From Adiantum capillus-veneris (Eukaryota; Streptophyta; Polypodiopsida; Polypodiales; Pteridaceae): a stretch of 64,000 nucleotides of DNA. Under the pieces are notes generated by a model. That model had not been told where the DNA came from and ran no database searches. It saw nothing but the letters and a program-made list of their open reading frames with translations. Position numbers and translations under genes: made by a program. The stretch spans positions 125,899,817 through 125,963,816 of the forward strand of contig CM043958.1 of assembly GCA_014529385.2 (NCBI GenBank), read 5' to 3'. Positions 21,268 to 33,300 of the stretch are shown piece by piece; position 1 is the stretch's first letter; every line of letters starts with the position of its first letter.

Positions 21268-22342
21268 CCAATGACCGTGACTTTAAGGACATAATGTCAG
21301 CCCTTGCTTTAGGGAAGAAAGAGGAACCATTCACCTTGTAGGATGGTAATCTTCTCCATGGCAATATTCTATGTGTTACCCACTCCCTTCGTGAGAAAGT
21401 CATGTATGAATCCCATGCTCCTCCCTATGCGGGGCATAGAGACATTCAACCTACTCTTCGAGGAGTAGAGACGTACTTTTATTGGCCTACCATGAAAGTG
21501 GACATACAAGAGTATGTTTCAAAATGTGTGGTATGCCAAAAGACCAAGTATGATAGAGGGAAGAAACGAAGATTATTCCAGCCATTGCCAATCCCTAATT
21601 CACCATGGGAGAGTATATCCATGGATTTTATCTTTGGATTACCCAAGTCTATCCATGGAAATACGGGAATATGGAAAATAATCGATAGGTTTAGCAAGCA
21701 AGTACACTTTATCCCTGTCAAGAAGAATATTAAGGCACACCAAATGGCAAATCTCTTCATATCCCAGATTTTCAAACACCGTGGATTGCCAACATTCAAC
21801 GTGTCAGATAGAGATCCTAGAATGACCAATAATTTTTGGAAAGGTCTCTTCAAAAATCTAGGTACAAGATTGAATTTCTCTTTGGCCTATTACCCACAAT
21901 TAGATGGCCAAAGTGAGATAGCGAATCTTACGATTCTTGATCTACTAAAGACCTATGTTACAGAAGGAGATCAACGCTTACAGTGGGAAAAGTACTTACC
22001 TCTTGTCGAGTATGCGTATAATAATACTATCCATACTTCTACAAGAAAAGAACCTTTTGAAATCACAATGCTTTTCATGTGAGCCTACTTAAGCCCTACA
22101 AAGGAGAGCCTCCAAATGAACCAATTATTGAAGACCCTCCCGAAATCAAATACCAAGCAGAGGTGCTACAACCCGAAGCTATCCTTTGGCATGAAGACAA
22201 GGTACTAAGACATGGTAAGATTATTCGATGGTATCTTATTAAGTTCAAAAATTATCCTTTTGAAGATGCTAGATGGATGCAAGGAATCCAACTTAAGGAT
22301 AGTATGAACCTTGTCAACGCTTACAATGCTACATTAGAGTAA
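21268..22342 (+). pseudogene. Element B integrase and chromodomain, with internal deletion
   Basis: The HHCC part (YESHAPPYAGHRD ... CVVCQKTK) and the core (SMDFIFGLP, VSDRDPRMTNNFW, DGQSEIANLTI) are readable, with a TAG at about 21340. After RKEPFEI the DNA jumps to CACAATGCTTTTCATGTGAG, skipping about 365 bp that in A encode the integrase C-terminal domain. The reading then resumes as SLLKPYKGEP and the chromodomain (ILWHEDKVL ... YLIKFKNYPFEDARWMQ) to TAA at 22340. Confidence 0.78.
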
Positions 22343-22702
22343 GAAAATGTACATGTTTCTTTTAAATGGTCAATGTTTTTGTTTTATAAGACTAATTCTC
22401 TCTTTATTGTGCACAAATTTAAGTATTATGCATACTAAGAATCATGTTTGTGATGACAACGTCTCTCAAACACCATGTAGAATATGTCACTCTACTTGGG
22501 AGATTGAAATGGACTAAAGAGCAGACATGCTTGCGGTAGCTATGTCTCCCAAGCACCAAATGGATTAGTCATCCATCTTGGAATGATGTCGTAGGGTAAA
22601 AGGGGATCTTCTACCAGCTAAGATAAATTGACTAATGACTATGGATTTATCTCTTTTACCTTCTCATAGTCGAGGACGACTATGATTTCAAGAGAGAGGT
22701 AA

Positions 22703-23341
22703 TGTCATAAAATCTAATATCTAACCAACACAAATGATTTTCTCATATTAAACTGATCATTTAATGTGGGATAATAAATGGGAACAAGGGTTAGAATATA
22801 TACATGTGCTTACGGATCTGTCTCAACACGGGGCCAATTGTAAAGGGTTCCAAATGAGAGATGGTTTGTCAAAGAGCAATGCTACCTAATGAAGCTTAAA
22901 GACCATAGGGTTAGCTTCATTAAAGACCTCCAAAAGTTAGTGTTGAAAAGTCCTTTGACCTTAGACAAGCTAGGGCTAACCTTGAAGTGGGAATCCTACC
23001 CAAGCATGACGTGCTTGTTGGCTTGCTAAGTTTTAGTGGGAACTTTACCCAAAAGCTTGAGGCGTTTCTCACATGCTTAAATGATTAAATTTCTTGAAGT
23101 ATTTAATTCAAAGAAAGATCTCAAGAGACATGAACGTGCCATGCTTGATTGATTAAGTCCTTGAAGTATTCCATTCAATTAAATGACTTAATAAGCACAA
23201 AAGACACATGTTCAAATGATCCTCCACATGTGGCCCTCATGATGTGTCTGAATGCTATTGGTTAGGTTTTGAAGGGGTCCAATGAGAATTTAGATACATA
23301 AAAATAAATAATTAAGTTCTTTCTCGGAAATAATAAAACAA

Positions 23342-23391
<50 letters not shown>

Positions 23392-24129
23392 GGACCAAGC
23401 ATGAGAGGGGTGGTATACTCTCCCACCCCCCCCCACACACACACACACATTCTCTCATTGTGTGGAGTGCAAAATGCAAGAGCTCCATCTCCTTCTCCAA
23501 GTTTGTTGAGAAGTGGAGAGCCTACACCAACACTCTTGGCTATGGAATGCAAATCCAATCAAGACCCATGCTTCAATGCTTAAGCTTGTCATATTCTTCA
23601 TATTCTTACTATGCTATTATGTGATGCTAAGCAAGAAGAGTGATGATAAGTGAGGAACTATTTATTTCTCCTATGGAATGTTTATTCTTCCTCTTCCCTA
23701 CCCTCATTCCCTGCTAGCTCTCTCCACCTTCGAAGGTGTTTGAGGCCTTGGGATAGTTAATGCTTTTTGCAAAGTTTATGTTAAGCTCATGATGCATGAA
23801 GCTCTCCATCTTCATAGAATCACCAAGGTCACAAGTAACACAAAGATTGTATTGTAACAAAGTCTCTCTTGATGGGAGAATCTATAATACAAACGCCTTT
23901 TGGAGGGGGGACCGGCTCCAAGTAAATCCGGTCCTTATCTATTGTCATGTTCTCTAATACTCTCTCTCTTGCAAGATTATTGTTCATGCCAAGTTAAATA
24001 AGTACTATGTTTATGTTGCTATCATCAATTAAGTTCACCCTCCAAGTTCTCAAAGTAATCTCACCAAAATGGTCACTCTAATTCTCTTAATTCCACTATT
24101 CTCAAAGTTCATAGGCCATTTCCATTAGA
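22703..24129 (+). repeat. Element B 3' LTR
   Basis: 1427 bp beginning TGTCATAAAATC after AGAGAGAGGTAA, ending ATTAGA, then target duplication ATGTA (24130-24134). Contains a GA microsatellite at 23345-23388 and the conserved TCTCTTGATGGGAG ... CCGGTCCT block at about 23866-23935. Confidence 0.85.
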
Positions 24130-26006
24130 ATGTATGGGCTGCTAAGGAGAAAAATGCTTTTGGTAAGCTCAAAGAAATCTTACTTCCCAACCAATCCTCA
24201 TGCTTCTGAATCTCTCAAAGCCATTTGAGGTCCAATGTGATACTTGTGATGATTGCCTTGGAGCAGCTTTGCTTCAAGAAGGGCATGCCATAGCATATGG
24301 GAACCGAAGGCTTAATACGGATGAACGAGTCTTGGGCATTTATGAGAAAGAGCTTTTAGGTTTTCTACATGCCCTAGACACATGGAAGCACTACTTATTG
24401 GGGACTCCATTTATTCTACAAACCGACCATCAGAGTCTCAAATATTTCATGATGCAAACTAAGCTTTCCGACAAACAAATGACGTGGGAAAATTTTCTTT
24501 CGCAATTTAATTTCCATATTGCTCACATTGCTGGTAAGCACAATCAAGTGGCCAAAGCACTTTCACAGTGACCAAAAGTTAATGTGGTCTCTATAGCTAC
24601 TCACAATGATCTATCTTCTATGATAGATGAGTATGATACTGACCCTGACTTTAGAGACATAATGTCAGCCCTTGCTTTGAAGAAGAAAGAGGAACCATTC
24701 ACCTTGCAGTATGGTTATCTTCTCCATGGAAATAGGCTATGTGTTACCCATTCCCTTTGTGATAAAGTTATGTATGAATCCCATGCTCCTACCTATGCGG
24801 GGCATAGAGGCATTCAACCTACTCTTCGAGGGGTAGAGACGTATTTCTATTGGCCTACCATGAAAGTGGACATACAAGAGTATGTTTCAAAATGTGTAGT
24901 ATGCCAAAAGACCAAGTATGATAGAGGGAAGCAACCTGGATTACTCTATCCATTGCCTATCCCAAAATCACCATTGAAGATTATATCCATGGATTTCAAC
25001 TTTGGATTACGCAAGTCTATCCATGGAATACGGGAATATGGACAATAGTCGACAGGTTTAGCAAGCAAGCACACTTTATTTGTGTCAAAAAGACTATTAA
25101 GGCACACCAAATGGCAACTCTCTAGATTTTCAAATGCCATGGATTACCAACATCCATCGTGTTAGATAGAGATTCTAAAATGACGAGTAATTTTTGGAAA
25201 GGTCTCTTTGAAAATCTAGGAACAAGATTGAATTTCTCTTTAGCCTATCACCCACAAACAGATGGCCAAAGTGAGATAGCCAATCTTACAATACTCGATC
25301 TCCTAAAGACTTATGTTACAAAAGTAGATCAATGCTCACAATGGGAAAAGTACTTACCTCTTGTAGAGTATGCCTACAATAATACTGTACGTACTTCTAT
25401 AGGAAAAGCACCTTTTGAGATCATTGAGGGAAGATCTAAAAGTCCCTTGCTATTCAAAGTACATGGGAAGATCTTCGCTGTTGATGAGTATAGCCGTGAC
25501 CTACAATAATCTTTTCAAAAGATTAAGGAGGCTATATCCATCTCTCAACAAAGGCAAAATGTTGCTGCTGACAAGCATAGAAGGTCCTTAACGTTCAAAG
25601 AAAATGATTGGGTCCTACTTAAGTTTCCTAAGGCTTGATTAAGGAAAACAATAGGCAAAATCCTATGGGCCATCAAAAGTAATATGCTAAGCTAGCAAAA
25701 TAATACTATGGTCCTTTCCAAATCTTGAAGCGTATCAATGAGATGGCTTACCAACTCAAGTTGCCCAACCATTGGCTCATACACAATGATTGTCATGTGA
25801 GCCTAATGAAGCCCTACAAAGGACAACCACCAAGTGAACCAATTATTGAAGACCCTCCCAAAGTTGAAGACCAAGAAGAGGTGCTACAACCCGAAGCTAT
25901 TCTTTGTGAAGACAAGGTACTAAGACATGGTAAGATTATCCGACGATATCTTATTAAGTTCAGAAATTATCCTTTTGAAAATGCTAGATGGATGCATGGA
26001 ATATAG
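24130..26006 (+). pseudogene. Element C RNase H, integrase and chromodomain remnants
   Basis: Resumes exactly where 7804 stops: GGGCTGCTAAGGAG corresponds to the Ala-Lys-Glu after DLTKKN. RNase H (FEVQCDTCDDCLGAALLQEG, YEKELLGFLHAL, TDHQSLKYFM), HHCC (YESHAPTYAGHRG ... CVVCQKTK), the integrase core (SMDFNFGLRKS, DGQSEIANLTI) and the chromodomain (ILCEDKVL ... YLIKFRNYPFENARWM) are all recognisable. They are broken by frameshifts near 25030 and 25120, TAA near 25508 and further stops. It is the most decayed of the three nested relatives. Confidence 0.8.
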
Positions 26007-26944
26007 CTTAAGGATAGTATGAACCTTGTCAATGCTTATAAGCACATGTACAAATTTCTTTTAGACGACCAATGTTTTTGTCTTATAAGACTAGTTCTCT
26101 TTTTATTGTGCACAAATTTAAATACTATGCATGCTTAGAATCATGTTTGTGATGATGACGTCTCTCAAACACCAAGTAGAATTTTTCACTCTACTTGGGA
26201 GAATGAAAGGGACTAAAGAGCAGACATGCTTGCGGCCATCCATGTCTCCCAAGCACCAAATGGATTAGTCATCCATCTTGGAAAGATGTCGTAGGGCAAA
26301 AAGGGTTCCTCGACCCACTAAGTAAGATTGACTAATAACTAAGGCTTTATCTCTTGTACCTCATAGTCGAGGATGACTATGATTTCAAGAGAGAGGTAAT
26401 GTCATAAAATCTAATATCTAACCAACCCAAATGATATTCTCATATTATATTGGTCATTTAATGTGGGAGAATAAACAGGAATAAGAGTTAGGATATAGAC
26501 ATATGCTTATAGATCTATATCAACACGGGGCCAGTGGTAAAGGGGCCCGAATGAGAAATGGTCTATCAAAGAGCAAGGCTAACCAATAGAGAATAAAGAT
26601 CTTAGGGTTAGCTTCATTGAAGACCTCCAATAGTCAGTGTTAAAATTCCTTTGACCTTACGTAAGCTAGGGTTGTGCTTGAGCTGGGAGCCCGGTCCAAG
26701 CTTGAAGTGCTTGTGATTCCTGATGACTGAGATGCTTGAGATGTTTGAAGTGCTTGATGATTGAGATGATTGAGGTGCTTGTCATGCTTGAGATGCTAGG
26801 GTTGTACTTGAGGTGGGAACCCAACCCAATATTGAGGGGATTAAGGACCAAGCATATGGTGAGAACTAGGCCCAAGGTTGAGGGGCTTGAGGTGGCACAA
26901 AACTCACGGAAAATCTCTACAAGGAGGGACGAGCCATGCAAGAA

Positions 26945-26976
26945 GGGGGGGGGGGGGGGGGGGGGGGGGAGGGGGG
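26945..26976 (+). repeat. Poly-G tract inside element C LTR
   Basis: Twenty-five G, one A, then six G. It is a strong candidate for four-stranded (G-quadruplex) structure and a likely place of length error. Confidence 0.85.
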
Positions 26977-27260
26977 TTTGCTTGACCCCTCTCTCTCCCA
27001 AAGGGAATCCCTTGCCCAAGAGGACACATGTCAAACCCCTAGCTAGGTTACCCTCATGATGTGTCGAAAGCCTATTGGTTGGCCACCAAAGGGGTCCAAT
27101 GATAATTTAGTGGATTTAATTAATGATTTAGAATTTATCAAGACCTCTCTCTCAAAGGGGAAAGGGGGACACTTGTCCCAAGGCTACCCTTGTTTCTTGG
27201 TATGACTCTTCCTTGTGATTGGCTAGGGTTGGAGGGGTCCAATGAGCTTCAAGCATGAGC

Positions 27261-27496
27261 TACAAGGGGGGGTCGACCAAAGCAAGTAGGGGGCTTGCTT
27301 GAGGGGTATACTCTCCCACACACACTCACCGACACTCTCATTATTTGAAGTGAAAAGTGCAAGAGCTCTCTTTGCTTCTACAAGGGGGGGTCGACCAAAG
27401 CAAGTAGGGGGCCTGCTTAAGGGGTATACTCTCCCACACACACTCACCCACACTCTCATTATTTGAAGTGAAACGTGCAAGAGATCTCTCTGCTTC
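27261..27496 (+). repeat. 118-bp tandem duplication in element C LTR
   Basis: TACAAGGGGGG...TCGACCAAAGC and the following CACACACTCACC ... TTGAAGTGAAA text occur at 27261 and again at 27379, with few mismatches. The other family LTRs show this stretch once. Confidence 0.8.
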
Positions 27497-28131
27497 TGCA
27501 AGCAAGTAGAGAGGTTGAGAGCCTACACCAACACTCTTGGCTATGGAATGCAAATCCAACCAAGAGCCATGCTTCAATGCTTAAGCTTGCCATCTTCTCC
27601 ATCTTCATTACTATGCTATTATGTATGCTAGCAAGAAGAGTGATGATATGTGAGGAATTAGTTCTTTCTCCTATGCAATGCTTCTTATTCCTCTTCCCTA
27701 CCCATATTCCTTGCTAGCTCTGTCCACCTTCAAAGGTGTTTGAGGTCTTGTGACTGAGGCTTGGGATAGTTAATGCTTTCCACAAAGTTTATGTTATGCT
27801 CATGATGCATGAAGCTTTCCATTTACATTGCATCACCTAGGTCACAAGGAACACAAAGATTGTATTGTAGCAAGTCTCCCTTGATGGGAGAAACTATAAT
27901 ACAAATGCCTATTGGAGGGGGGACCGGCTCCACATAAATCCGATCCTCAACTATTTTCATGTTCTCTAAACTCTTTCTCTTGCAAAAGTATTGTTCATGC
28001 CAAGTTAACTAAATGCTATGTTTATCTTGCTACCATCAATTACGTTCAACCGCTATGCTCACAAAGTAACTTCACAAAAGTACTCTCTCTAATTTCCTCT
28101 ACTCTCAAGTTAATAGGCCACTTCCATTACA

Positions 28132-28609
28132 TGCAAGCAGAAAATAGACATCATTTGATATACTTACAATTGCAAATAGCTCGTAGATGTGTCAGTGCAT
28201 TGTTGCGTAGCTCTTGCCGAGCCTAGCATGATGGTGCACTCGGTTCTCCAATGCGATGAGGGAGTGGGGAGTAGCACCAGGATGAAGCTCACACTGTCTC
28301 TCTTCCTGTCTCACACATAGTCGACGGTAGCTTAAAACTTAGATTATGATAAATGTTTTTTTTACAAAATGACCTAGGTACCTTATATACTAAGGCTACC
28401 ATAGGTTAAACTTAAAATAGAGTTCAAGGGGTCAAATGGCTTTGTATTTACAATCTGGAAATGCCATTGCACCCCGGCTTCTACAACTAGACTACCTAAT
28501 TAACACAAATGATGTTTATAACCATAATCTGTAGCATTTCATAACTAGCAAAGAATAAAACTTTGGTACAAAAACTGAGTTATGTCGTGTTGTTGACCCA
28601 GTAGTCAAC
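28132..28609. other. No gene seen
   Basis: Flank to the right of the element C LTR. Low-complexity AT-rich sequence with no recognisable open frame or repeat. Confidence 0.5.
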
Positions 28610-29270
28610 AACATACAACAAAAGCATGATTACCACATTGCAAATAGTGACCTCTGCAATGCCTTCTTCTTGCGTAAAGTCAAGTACCATTGTTCCGATT
28701 GATCAATGCATAGACCAAAGAGAGTTGGTGACAATGGACATCCTTGTTTAACCCCAATGTTTCTTGCAAAAAGTTCTAAAATTCCTCTTCCCATGCACAA
28801 TTGGCATATCACCTTCTCATAGATTCAAGAAACCGCAAGCATAAACTCACTTGGCACTTGGAGTTCTTCCATTTTTCTTCACAAATTGTTACGTGGAATC
28901 ATAACGAAGGATTTCTTAAAGTACACAAAGTAGCAATACAATTGCTTGCCTTTCAACCGACTTTCCTCCTTGAGTATTCAAAGAGTGACTCAATGATCAA
29001 CGGTGCCATGGTGTCAACAAAAACCCACTTGTGCTTTTGCACGATTGCCATTGTCTTCAATCCAATCACTCAATTTTATCTCCATTATACACCCACATAA
29101 ATTCTCCATAAGATACCCAATCAGCATTGCTACCCTATGCCACCCTGTAGGCTTCAACATACAACTTATCATAAACAATGTCTTTCTCCCTCCCTTTACA
29201 CAATTCAACACAAAGCTTAGGGTGCATTTAGACTATGCGAGGTCCTTGAGCAGGCTCCATCAAATTTTTT
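28610..29270 (-). pseudogene. LINE reverse transcriptase fragment (minus strand)
   Basis: The minus strand shows LSDWIEDNGNRAKAQVGF (about 29020-29075), the region preceding the RT palm in many plant and algal non-LTR elements. Farther along, at about 28720-28770, comes NIGVKQGCPLSPTLFGLCID, the conserved GVxQGCPLSP motif of non-LTR reverse transcriptases. The parts are in different frames with stops between them. The YxDD box is not found, so only a part of the domain remains. The element would have copied its RNA by target-primed reverse transcription; this copy cannot. Confidence 0.7.
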
Positions 29271-29564
29271 GACACCAAAAAACCCAACCAAGCAGCTATG
29301 GACGGTTGCAATTCACATTGCGCATGGTTTGCCTATAGGGTCTAGCACTCTTTGTTGTGTATTATTAAATGCCTTTCATCGTTAATTGGTTAGACCTTGA
29401 GTGTTTGACTCATGGCTGGTCTTACCAGCCCCAAACAGTTGACTGCAATGTAGTGCATGAGTCAGCATGCCAACTCAGATGTTGTACACCCAAAAAAATT
29501 GCAGTGTAAATGGTGCAATGAGAGCATCACCCATTCATTGTTCCACTTCCCAAACTTTTGTCTG

Positions 29565-29565
<1 letters not shown>

Positions 29566-29615
<50 letters not shown>
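29566..29615. repeat. (CT)n microsatellite
   Basis: About 25 CT units. Open frames reading Ser-Leu or Glu-Arg repeats here are products of the repeat. Confidence 0.95.
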
Positions 29616-29618
<3 letters not shown>

Positions 29619-29659
29619 TGTCTGTGTGTTAGGGGTGGGGGTGAAGAAAGGGGCATGGG

Positions 29660-29910
29660 GGCAAATAGTGTAAAGGGAGGGAGAAAAGAAGATAATAAAA
29701 AAAGAGGTATGGGAAATAAGCGATGACGCTAATGCCCCCCCCCCCCCCCCCCCTTTTTTCTTTTTTTGCTTATCATCCTTTCTCCCTCCATTTACACAAT
29801 TCAACACAAAGGGATGATAAGCAAACAAAAAAAGGGGGGGGGGGGGGGAATGGGCCATACCTCCTTTTTTCTCTTTTTTTGCTTACTATTCCTTTGTGTT
29901 GAATTGTGTG
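29660..29910. repeat. Inverted-repeat cluster with C19 and G15 tracts
   Basis: A segment containing TTTACACAATTCAACACAAAG and GATGATAAGCAAA recurs in both orientations: forward near 29793-29825, inverted near 29877-29910, and in part inverted near 29660-29690. A C run at 29735-29753 plus TTTTTTGCTTATCATCCTTT can pair with AAAGGGATGATAAGCAAA plus the G run at 29834-29848, leaving a loop of about 26 bases. A related single copy lies near 29195. Confidence 0.75.
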
Positions 29911-30057
29911 CCCTTTCTTTTTTGTTTATCTTTTTTGCTCCGTTCCTTTCCCTAATTCAACACAAAGGGTTTCACCACTCCTAATGCACAGCACCTCTAC
30001 CTACACCCAGCCTGCATCCTCTTCTGCATCGTGATCCCTCCCCCCCCAAAACACGCA

Positions 30058-30061
<4 letters not shown>

Positions 30062-30111
<50 letters not shown>
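30062..30111. repeat. (CA)n microsatellite
   Basis: About 25 uninterrupted CA units after a CGCACGC lead-in. Confidence 0.95.
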
Positions 30112-30114
<3 letters not shown>

Positions 30115-30262
30115 CACCACAATGCTCTCTGATTTTCCCATGTGTAGATCACCTCCTCTTTCTCTAGATATTTCCATTATACCCCAGATTCCCTTGCACA
30201 CCTCCTACATCAAGAGAGAGAAATAGTGACTCCGTCCTCACACAAAGTAGGTATGTCTCCCC

Positions 30263-30375
<113 letters not shown>

Positions 30376-30596
30376 GCATGGGTGATTTCCTCTTCCCTCC
30401 ACCACACCCTGTATCCTATCGCCGATGCCAAGCTCTATTTCTATGTTCAGTTTGCAAATGCCAACCATCTCTCATGTGTCCATAACGTTGACAACTGAAA
30501 ATCTCCCTTTCTCTCTTTGCCTTTGCGATGGTGTGTTGAAATTGTCTCAATGCTCATTTTATTGTCTGGAGTCTTTTCACCTTCGCAAAGACACAT

Positions 30597-30598
<2 letters not shown>

Positions 30599-30642
<44 letters not shown>
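30599..30642. repeat. (CT)n microsatellite
   Basis: About 22 CT units. Confidence 0.95.
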
Positions 30643-30646
<4 letters not shown>

Positions 30647-31162
30647 CATCTTTTATTTCGATTTCAAAGTGAAGGAGTCTTTCAATATTTGGACTAATGA
30701 ATCCAAGAGGAAAAAAATTGGCACACCTACTGGTTTCAAAGTAATGAAAATACATCGATTTTAGAGAGTCCCTTAGCCTATTAAGGTTAGATAGAGACTA
30801 AGATCTATTAGATCATCACTCACCATTGGTGAGTATTGCCAAAAAAATGAGAGAGAGACTAAGATCCAATTTGCAATATAGCTACAACCTTCACCTGACA
30901 ACCTCATCATATTAGTGTCCAAAACTGGCATCCACGTCATGCACAATTGTCTCTACACATGCTGTTGTAGCCTATATCCATAGTCAACTTCAAGGAATTC
31001 CACAATGACGGTGTGGATAGTGAGCAATAATTCCCGCATGATAATCAATGCATGACAATCAAATGTAGATGGAGGGCAAGGACAAGCACATGTAGTGCAT
31101 GCTTTGTATGAGGCAATAGATAGTTGGATATGGTGGACACCTCTTTGACTCAGTCACCCCTT
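30643..31162. other. No gene seen
   Basis: Noncoding sequence upstream of the copia element; no LTR pair could be matched to it. Confidence 0.45.
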
Positions 31163-31485
31163 CACATATCCTTATTCTGCTAACCTCATCTAAATTGCAT
31201 GCTTGTTAACTTCAAACACCCTTTCATGAGTAATACTACTCATCATTGTAGTTGATATTGAATGCAATGGTCGCAGAGCAGGTGTTGTGTGCTTGGGCAA
31301 GGAGAAGCAAAGGTAAAATTGATGATAAAAGGCTGAGCCAATCATTTCATGAAAGCTAGCCTATGGTGGGCTATCAACACATATCCCTATTTCTCTAACC
31401 TCATCTAAATTACCTGCTTGTGAACTTTAAACACCCCTCATGAGTAATACTCTTCATTGTTGTAGCTGATATTGAATGCAATGGT
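31163..31485 (+). repeat. Direct repeat of about 110 bp upstream of the copia gag
   Basis: The stretch starting CACATATCC and containing CTAACCTCATCTAAATT and GATATTGAATGCAATGG occurs at 31163-31271 and again at 31378-31485, 215 bases apart. After the first copy comes TGGTCGCAGAGC (31268-31279), two mismatches from the initiator-Met PBS. The copies may therefore lie at the end of a decayed copia 5' LTR. Confidence 0.6.
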
Positions 31486-31534
31486 CAATTTCTTCTCTTT
31501 TCAAGCAGTTTTCACATCAAGTGCAACATTCGCC

Positions 31535-33235
31535 ATGGATGACAACAACACATATGTGTTCAAGATGTTTGTTGTTGAGGGAAGATTGGATGGGGACAAT
31601 TACCCTATGTGGGCTTACATGACGCAACATGTCCTTGTGTCAAAGGGTGTTTGGAACATTGTGCAGGGCATTGATGTAGGTCTTGGTTTCGAGGTTGTAG
31701 GCAATGTTGTGGATGTTGCAGGTTTTGGTGGTAGGATTTCTGCTTCCATATCTGTTATGCCTACGACTGAGAAAGCTCATTGGGATGTAAAAGATGCGCA
31801 GGCTCATGCATTGATTGTGTTGTCTGTGAAGTGCACTATTACTCCCCACATTCATTCATCAAAATCTACAAAACAAGCTTGGGATATTCTAGCTGGTCTT
31901 TATGCAAGTCGCAATGAGGCAAAAATTGCATTGTTGTGTAAAGAGCTGGAGTCAAAGAATATGCACGAGGAAGATGATATGGACACTTTCCTTGCTGGTG
32001 TCAAGCATATCAATGAGCAACTTATTTCTGTAGGCGAAGTCATTTCTAACAATTCCCTTGTGCAGACTGTTCTTGATGCCTTGCCAGATTCTTATTAGAC
32101 TTTTGCTAGTACCTGGAGACTTATGATCTCCAAGGAAATCCTGAAGTTGTTAAGTATGATCCATTATGCACATTGTTGTTGCAAGAGTCACTTTCCAAAA
32201 GAAAAAAAAGGGACTAGACAACGTGGAGTTGAACATGCCTTTATTGTTGCTAAAATACAAGGTGGTAATAGTAATGTAGCCACTTCTCATGGTTCTTTTG
32301 CGAGTGGTAAATCACCTGCTCCTAATGCTTCTTGTCATAATAACTACTATCTAATTCTCCTAAATGATTTTCTCACTGTTAAACTGATCATTTAATATGG
32401 GGAAGTGCCAGGGGAGAAAAAGCTAGAATATTGGTTAAGCTGGTAGACCGGCCACAATAGGGATCCAAAGGAGGGAAAACACGGATCCAAAGGGAGGGCC
32501 ATCTGAAAAAGAGCAATGTGCAACAATGGGCTTTAAAGAGGTTAAGCCCATTAAGACTTTAAAAATGCTAAGGTTCTAAAATTCAAAGGTTGTGTCCAAA
32601 GGTCAAACACTAGGGAAATTTGATGCTTTGTGTGTGTACCAAAAAGTCTTCAAAACTCCTACAAAGGATGGGGTGAGCCTTGCAAGTAGGGGATGAGAGA
32701 GAAACACACACACACTCACAAGCTTCCTTTACACAAAGGGAATGAGGGACACATGCCAGCTCCCTAGCCGAGATTCCCACAAGGTGTACTCAGATCCTAT
32801 TGGATGGCCATGGAGGTGGACCAATGAGAATTAGGCTAGAGTAAATCTAGTTTAATTCATTTAAAAACACTTAATAAAATAACCAATAAGAATTAAGCTC
32901 TCTAGAAGACTATTGGATAGTCTCCCCACGGGTCCAATGAGCATTCAGTAGCCCAATGGCTTGCCTGATTACTATTGGCCAGGAGATAAAGGGGTCCAAT
33001 GAGAGTTTAGCTGCATTAATTAATTACCTAAAGCTCTCACAAAAGGGGAAAGGGGGACACATGTCAGAAGGCTATCGTTTATGCTACTTAAATTTCATTG
33101 GCTAAGCTGGGAGAGGTCCAATAGGGTGTCAGCATGAGTAATTTGCATGAGGGGTCGACCCAGCGAGAGAGGGGGCTGAATTTCTCAAGGCATTATTCCA
33201 CACACACTCACACTAGCTCATGTGTGAAGCAAGAA

Positions 33236-33300
<65 letters not shown>

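Larger units (their letters stand above)
7805..24129 (+). mobile_element. Chromovirus element B inserted in C (target duplication ATGTA)
   Basis: B runs from TGTCATAAAATC at 7805 to the end of its 3' LTR at 24129 and is flanked by ATGTA at 7800-7804 and 24130-24134. Without A it would be about 7.4 kb. Its 5' LTR is cut by A. Its gag-pol has two internal deletions, one removing the CCHC knuckle and protease and one removing the integrase C-terminal part, plus several stops. It is therefore defective. The LTR termini have decayed from CA to TA and GA. Confidence 0.8.
7580..28131 (+). mobile_element. Old chromovirus element C, split by nested B and A
   Basis: C consists of RT thumb (7580-7804), RNase H, integrase and chromodomain remnants (24130-26006) and a 3' LTR (26400-28131). 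It lacks a 5' LTR, gag, protease and most of RT; its left end is a rearranged junction at 7426-7580. Elements B and A account for the 16 kb in between. Heavy decay, with many stops and frameshifts in its integrase, agrees with it being the oldest layer. Its own target duplication cannot be tested because the 5' end is gone. Confidence 0.75.
26400..28131 (+). repeat. Element C 3' LTR, enlarged by internal duplication
   Basis: About 1732 bp, starting TGTCATAAAATC and ending TTCCATTACA. It is longer than the other family LTRs because of a 118-bp tandem duplication (27261-27496), a GCTTGAG/GATGCTTGAG-rich stretch near 26700-26800 and a 25-base G run at 26945-26969. The conserved block at about 27885-27950 is present. 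Confidence 0.8.

Noticed and set aside
22703-26399. LTR-internal-LTR layout read as a tandem array sharing an LTR (unequal recombination)
   Set aside because: ATGTA target duplications at 7800 and 24130, and continuity of the pol reading across them, show that B was inserted into C instead.
26666-27059. Proline-rich or glycine-rich open frames in the element C LTR
   Set aside because: Caused by the G25 tract; noncoding LTR sequence.
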